Positions 60,379 to 64,000 of a stretch of DNA of 64,000 bases are shown here, piece by piece; within the stretch, counting starts at the first letter, position 1; every line of letters starts with the position of its first letter. The notes beneath the pieces are model-generated. The model made no database searches, had not been told where the DNA came from, and was given only the letters and a program-made list of their open reading frames with translations. The position numbers and the translations under genes are program-made. The stretch comes from Bursaphelenchus xylophilus (Eukaryota > Nematoda > Chromadorea > Rhabditida > Aphelenchoididae), in the NCBI GenBank assembly GCA_904066235.2, contig CAJFCV020000003.1, positions 2,976,001-3,040,000 on the forward strand. The letters run 5' to 3'.

Positions 60379-60561
60379 GATTTTTCGAGCTTCTTTTTGG
60401 ATTTTAGGTAGATATAAAACGTTTCACAATAGTTCGACACAAATCTCGGTCGTTTCTGCAACGCACGATCTAGGAACCCCGCATGCACGGCAGTCTGTAC
60501 TTTTGGGACAACCGCGACTTTTTCAATTTTTTTGGAATATGCCTGCTTTTTCTCTCCATGT

Positions 60562-60665
60562 CTCGCTAGCCGTTTGCGCTAGAAGGCTGAAATTTGGAAT
60601 GGCAGTAGAGTAAAAAGCTGGCTTTCAGAAAATATATAATAGATACTGTAAGGAACACGGCAGTA
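60562..60665. repeat. Dispersed repeat sharing CTCGCTAGCCGTT, copy 2
   Basis: Same order of blocks as 21,107-21,199 (CTCGCTAGCCGTT, AAATTTGG, ATGGCAGTAGA, TTTCAGAAAATATA), both followed by TGTAAGGAA or CGTAGGAA. Confidence 0.6.
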
Positions 60666-61074
60666 TAAACTTCCCGATGTCAATTGAAAAAATTTCATTT
60701 TTAAAACTTCTGCAACCCAGCAGTGCAGGTTTCATGATCGTATTGATAAATTTATTTTTGTCTATGTGTGTCAAATTCGATTCTCTACAAGACGGCAACA
60801 TTTCATCTTATTGGTTACGCTACGGGCTGAGTCAACAATTTGAAATTTCGGTGGCAAAGTGCAGGCTGGGGCTCCTGCCTTGAGTAAAGCCAAGTCACAT
60901 CCTCAAGGAGCGCACATATAATATTTTGAAATTAGCCCCGTGTAGTGAAACTGTTCGTCTTTGAATGACCTTAGTTTGCAGTTGCATCTGGTTCTTATCA
61001 ACCCCTAATAAACCAAACTTTATACTCGCACTGAATTTACGGGCCTGAACCCCCATTCTCGACGACTTATCAGG

Positions 61075-61330
61075 TCAGCTCGGGATGTGTAAACATTGCC
61101 AAATTACCGGTCGTAAATTGGAGTTATGGTCGTGAAAAATCATCTGGATGATGATTAGATAACACGGGCGATACTGAAGAAAGATGATGACGATTGGGTA
61201 CTGTAACAAAAAGCTGCAAATTATTTTTGGCAATTTCAGAGGAAAGAATTGATGATTTTGAGGAAAGCCATACAATTGCTTGCAATAAAGTACGCGTTCG
61301 ACTGTTTGCTTCATTTTCAGCTTGAGTCAT
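61075..61330 (-). other. Short minus-strand frames, doubtful
   Basis: Two overlapping minus-strand frames of 68 and 79 codons begin at ATG near 61,330 and 61,314. One reads SRTRTLLQAIVWLSSKSS. No splice sites convincingly bound them and no family is recognised. Confidence 0.12.
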
Positions 61331-61723
61331 GTTTATTTTTCAAATTTGTCATACATTAAACAGTCTAATTTTTCACACAAAGCAGTATAGCTGCGCAAAT
61401 AAGGCCTGTAGAGGCATTTGACGGCAAAAAGAGGTGTCTAAAACTCAGTGTATGCATTTTACCGTATCATGATCAAGTTTATAGGGGATATATTTTTCAT
61501 TGTCGAGTATTATAAGGGATGTATTGTTGAGGGGACCATTTTTTGGGGATTTTTTGCCAAAATTGCAGATTTTTTTGGATTTTTTTTCGTATTTTATAAA
61601 TTTTAAAAGACCAAATAATTGTTTCACGTGGGTTAAATGTCCTTCCCACCTCCTGTTTTACACCAAATTTCCTTCGAATCCGGTAAACTTTCTCACATTA
61701 GCGCCCGAAAGTCGGGGCCGGGG

Positions 61724-62104
61724 TTAGAGGAGATAATAATTTTTTAATCGAAAGTCAAACGGGAAATCGTATTTCAGCGGGTTTAAGCGTCTTCCGACTT
61801 CGGCTCCTGTTATTTGTTTGCGGTTGAGCTTTCGGGAAGCGCCAAAGAAAGTTTTAGGTTTCTTCTTCGCCGAAACGTTGAGGCGTTTGCGGATTGCTGC
61901 AGGTTCGGGGAGTGAAGGATCCAGAATGCGGATTTCTTTTGATTTTTGGAGATAACGGTTACCGTAGACCGTAGAATACGCCAAGTTTGGCTTTTGTTTT
62001 GTCTTGAGAGGCTGTTGAGGGTTTTTGAAAAATTTTGGCGACAATAAAAACCTTGATTCATGTTCATCACTCACAATTTTCAGGCCATATCGTTGCGTAA
62101 ACAC
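61724..62104 (-). CDS. Basic C-terminal exon candidate, unknown protein
   Basis: A minus-strand frame of 126 codons ends in TAA at 61,724. It is Lys/Arg-rich with coding-like composition: RYGLKIVSDEHESRFLL, KPNLAYSTVYGNRYLQKSK, EIRILDPSLPEPAAIRKRL, GASRKLNRKQITGAEVGRRL and a C terminus FDFRLKNYYLL. There is no convincing ATG; the frame can be entered at GTG or through an acceptor such as CCCTCAACAG near 62,010. It is probably the last exon of a minus-strand gene lying to the right. No family recognised. Confidence 0.4.
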   Translation of the reverse strand: MFTQRYGLKIVSDEHESRFLLSPKFFKNPQQPLKTKQKPNLAYSTVYGNRYLQKSKEIRILDPSLPEPAAIRKRLNVSAKKKPKTFFGASRKLNRKQITGAEVGRRLNPLKYDFPFDFRLKNYYLL

Positions 62105-62500
62105 TCGATCTTGCGTAACAATTTAACAGTCGATTTATGAGGTAATAAAGAGCGGATCCTGATAAAAAATTAGTGCCAAAGAAGCACCGTAAACCAGATC
62201 GAATCGCCGAAGTTTTCACGGTACAGTAACTGTTAAATTTTTGTCCTGTTTTTCTCTCCTTACCAAATCCCGTTTACCCCGCAAATTGCATGTTATTTCG
62301 GACCCATTCTTCATCATCCTAACACCTTTATCAACAGTTTGTTCAACGATAAGACAGGCGCCAAGCTTCCGGCAAGGGAAGGGAATCCAAAAAATTCCAA
62401 ATTATTATTTATAGAGTGGGCAAACAATGAGTAGAATCGTTCCGAAAAATAGTCCAAAAATTAGATTTTTCGAAATTTGAAATGCCATATTTTGAGTGTT

Positions 62501-62760
62501 TCTGCATAACGCGGTCTGAGGTTTTTTGGAAAATTTTTGGGAAATTGATTTTTTTTTTGATCTTTGCCTTGGGCAATCAGTTTTAAAATTTTTATTTTTT
62601 AAATTTTTGAAACTTTTTGACTATTTCTGCATAACGCGGTCTGAGGTTTTTAGGTTGATTTTTTTGATTTTTTGCCGTGGGAAATCAATTTAAAAAATTT
62701 TATTTGATGGATTTTCGAGACTATTTGATTATTTCTGCATAACGCGGTATTGAATTTTCA
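62501..62760. repeat. Three direct copies of TCTGCATAACGCGGT
   Basis: The 15-mer occurs at 62,501, 62,636 and 62,734, each preceded by TTT-rich and followed by AT-rich sequence; the first two share a longer context (GCGGTCTGAGGTTTTT). An irregular short tandem repeat of unknown role. Confidence 0.7.
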
Positions 62761-63124
62761 AAAAAAAAATCTTAAAAAATCTCTTTTTAAGACTTTTTAG
62801 CGATCATTTTTTGAGATTTTTGACTCGACCATTTTTGCACAGTGCAATCAGACCAAAAATTCAAAACCTTTCCAACCCACTAACTCATCACGCGGTCCCA
62901 AATTGTTAATTTATTCGTTTTTCACATAAAACTGCTCATCAACCCCGCATTCAGCATTCGTTTTGTAATTGTTTTCGAATGTGTTAAAGTAGGTGATCTG
63001 CTCGCTTGAGTGTTAAAACAAACTTTTTTCCGGTCGGTTGTCACTTCCATTTGTGTTCCCAAGTTTCAGCGATCATTTTTTTGCCGAAATTCTTTTGTTT
63101 TTTGTCAGTGAGAATGCAATCTTG

Positions 63125-63186
63125 ATGTCTGAGGACCTTGATGGGCAGTTGAACATCGAAAAAGTACTGTGGAATTTTTTGGGAGG
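63125..63186 (+). CDS. Possible first exon of a rightward gene
   Basis: ATG at 63,125 opens MSEDLDGQLNIEKVLWNFLG and runs to a donor GGGAGG|GTAAAA at 63,187 (phase 2); an alternative donor is GAAAAA|GTACTG. An acceptor-like AAGTTTCAG at about 63,070 could be a trans-splice site. No second exon could be joined inside the window, so this is tentative. Confidence 0.3.
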
Positions 63187-63654
63187 GTAAAATACGATGA
63201 TTTTAGTATCGCCTTATTTTTGTAAAAAATTTAAAAGACGATTTTTGGCTCGCTGCGTCAGCGGTGGACATAGGAAAAAATCATTTCTGAGTTTTTTGCA
63301 TAAAAATGACCGTCGACATGTGCTAAGGAAAAGCGAACAACAGTTTTTCTCAATTCTGCCCGGAAGGCATAAATTTGCTTAAATTTGTCTTTTTTGGAAT
63401 TTTCGACCTGGTGACGTCATAGAAAGAGCAAATCACCCAAAATTTTGCTTGTGTACGTTTTCGACCATTGGGAATTCATTTTTTTGAAAATTAAGTCTCT
63501 CAGATTACTGTAACATAGGCATATTGTAATCCGGTCGATAAAAATCGACCGTAACTCCTTCGTATCAAAAATCCCGCAGGATTTTATTTCAGATTCGGAA
63601 TCAGCATAAAATTCTGCATATTATACACATAATGTGAGGTCATAACTCCAGGGG

Positions 63655-63729
63655 AGATCGCGTAGTATATTGGATTTTGGCAAAAATTACGTTTGAAAGG
63701 TCGCGGGTTCGATCCCCGCTTGGTGCAAA
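63655..63729 (+). pseudogene. tRNA-like remnant
   Basis: A perfect T-arm is present: GCGGG at 63,703-63,707, loop TTCGATC, CCCGC at 63,715-63,719. A D-arm/A-box-like TCGCGTAGTATATTGGATT lies about 40 bases upstream. The 3' side TTGGTGCA finds no matching 5' acceptor strand, and no clear anticodon stem forms, so it is a decayed tRNA gene or tRNA-derived SINE rather than a working tRNA. Confidence 0.45.
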
Positions 63730-64000
63730 TATTGAAAACACGGCGGAAATCGCCTTTAATGGACACCTAAGGGTTATGTGAGATACACTAAGCAATGCTA
63801 AACATTATTGCATATCTAATTGCGATTAAAACTGATTTTATATAATTTTTGGAGACTGAATATGCAAAAAATGAAACTGCTTCAAACCGCTTGAAATTGA
63901 CAACACTTATTCTAGGGTCAATTGTAAGAAACTTTTCCGTTAACTTTTTTTGGTAGATCACCGTACCATGGATTACTGTAACATTAAACCTGATTTGGTT

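Larger units (their letters stand above)
60666..64000. other. Right-hand region without a confident gene
   Basis: AT-rich, with three weak coding candidates noted separately (61,075-61,330, 61,724-62,104 and 63,125-63,186), a short direct-repeat group at 62,500-62,760 and a tRNA-like remnant at 63,655-63,729. Genes whose main bodies lie to the right of the window may start here. Confidence 0.5.

Overview
The window looks like nematode nuclear DNA. Genes are split by GT-AG introns (many under 100 bp, some of several kb) with short TTTCAG or TTTTAG acceptors. Several start codons sit a few bases after a splice-acceptor-like TTTTCAG, as expected for spliced-leader trans-splicing. The proteins resemble nematode families (a Cys-loop anion channel, a DPF-6-like S9 peptidase). 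Non-coding DNA is AT-rich and full of small palindromic DNA transposons. All gene calls come from reading splice sites and protein motifs by eye. Six complete gene models close in frame from start to stop.

Layout. 1-19,415: one uninterrupted satellite array of about 122 tandem monomers of about 159 bp, running off the left edge, with higher-order structure. 19,892-24,842 (-): an AKAP10 (D-AKAP2)-like double-RGS PKA anchor. 24,843-28,790: repeat-rich intergenic DNA with a dead Tc1/mariner transposon (26,454-27,691). 28,809-29,751 (+): a highly divergent histone H3 variant. 30,355-32,385 (-): the OST3/TUSC3/MAGT1 subunit of oligosaccharyltransferase. 33,006-51,886 (+): ACMSD, the kynurenine-pathway decarboxylase, in seven exons and interrupted by a 15.5 kb fourth intron. 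Nested antisense in that intron is a Cys-loop ligand-gated anion channel gene (35,175-40,120, -). 53,978-59,144 (+): a secreted S9 serine peptidase of DPF-6 type with an intact Ser-Asp-His triad. 59,145-64,000: mostly repeats, with a 1.09 kb foldback transposon flanked by a perfect 9 bp target duplication, a few orphan exon candidates and a tRNA-like remnant.

The genes do not form a pathway or an evident operon; they look like independent loci. The distinctive aspects are structural: the satellite with nested duplications, the nested antisense channel gene, the aberrant H3, and at least five families of fold-back mini-transposons, several copies of which lie in introns. Weak coding candidates (GC-rich islands at 45.3-48.1 kb, and exons at 52.8, 61.7 and 63.1 kb) are listed with low confidence and without assigned function.
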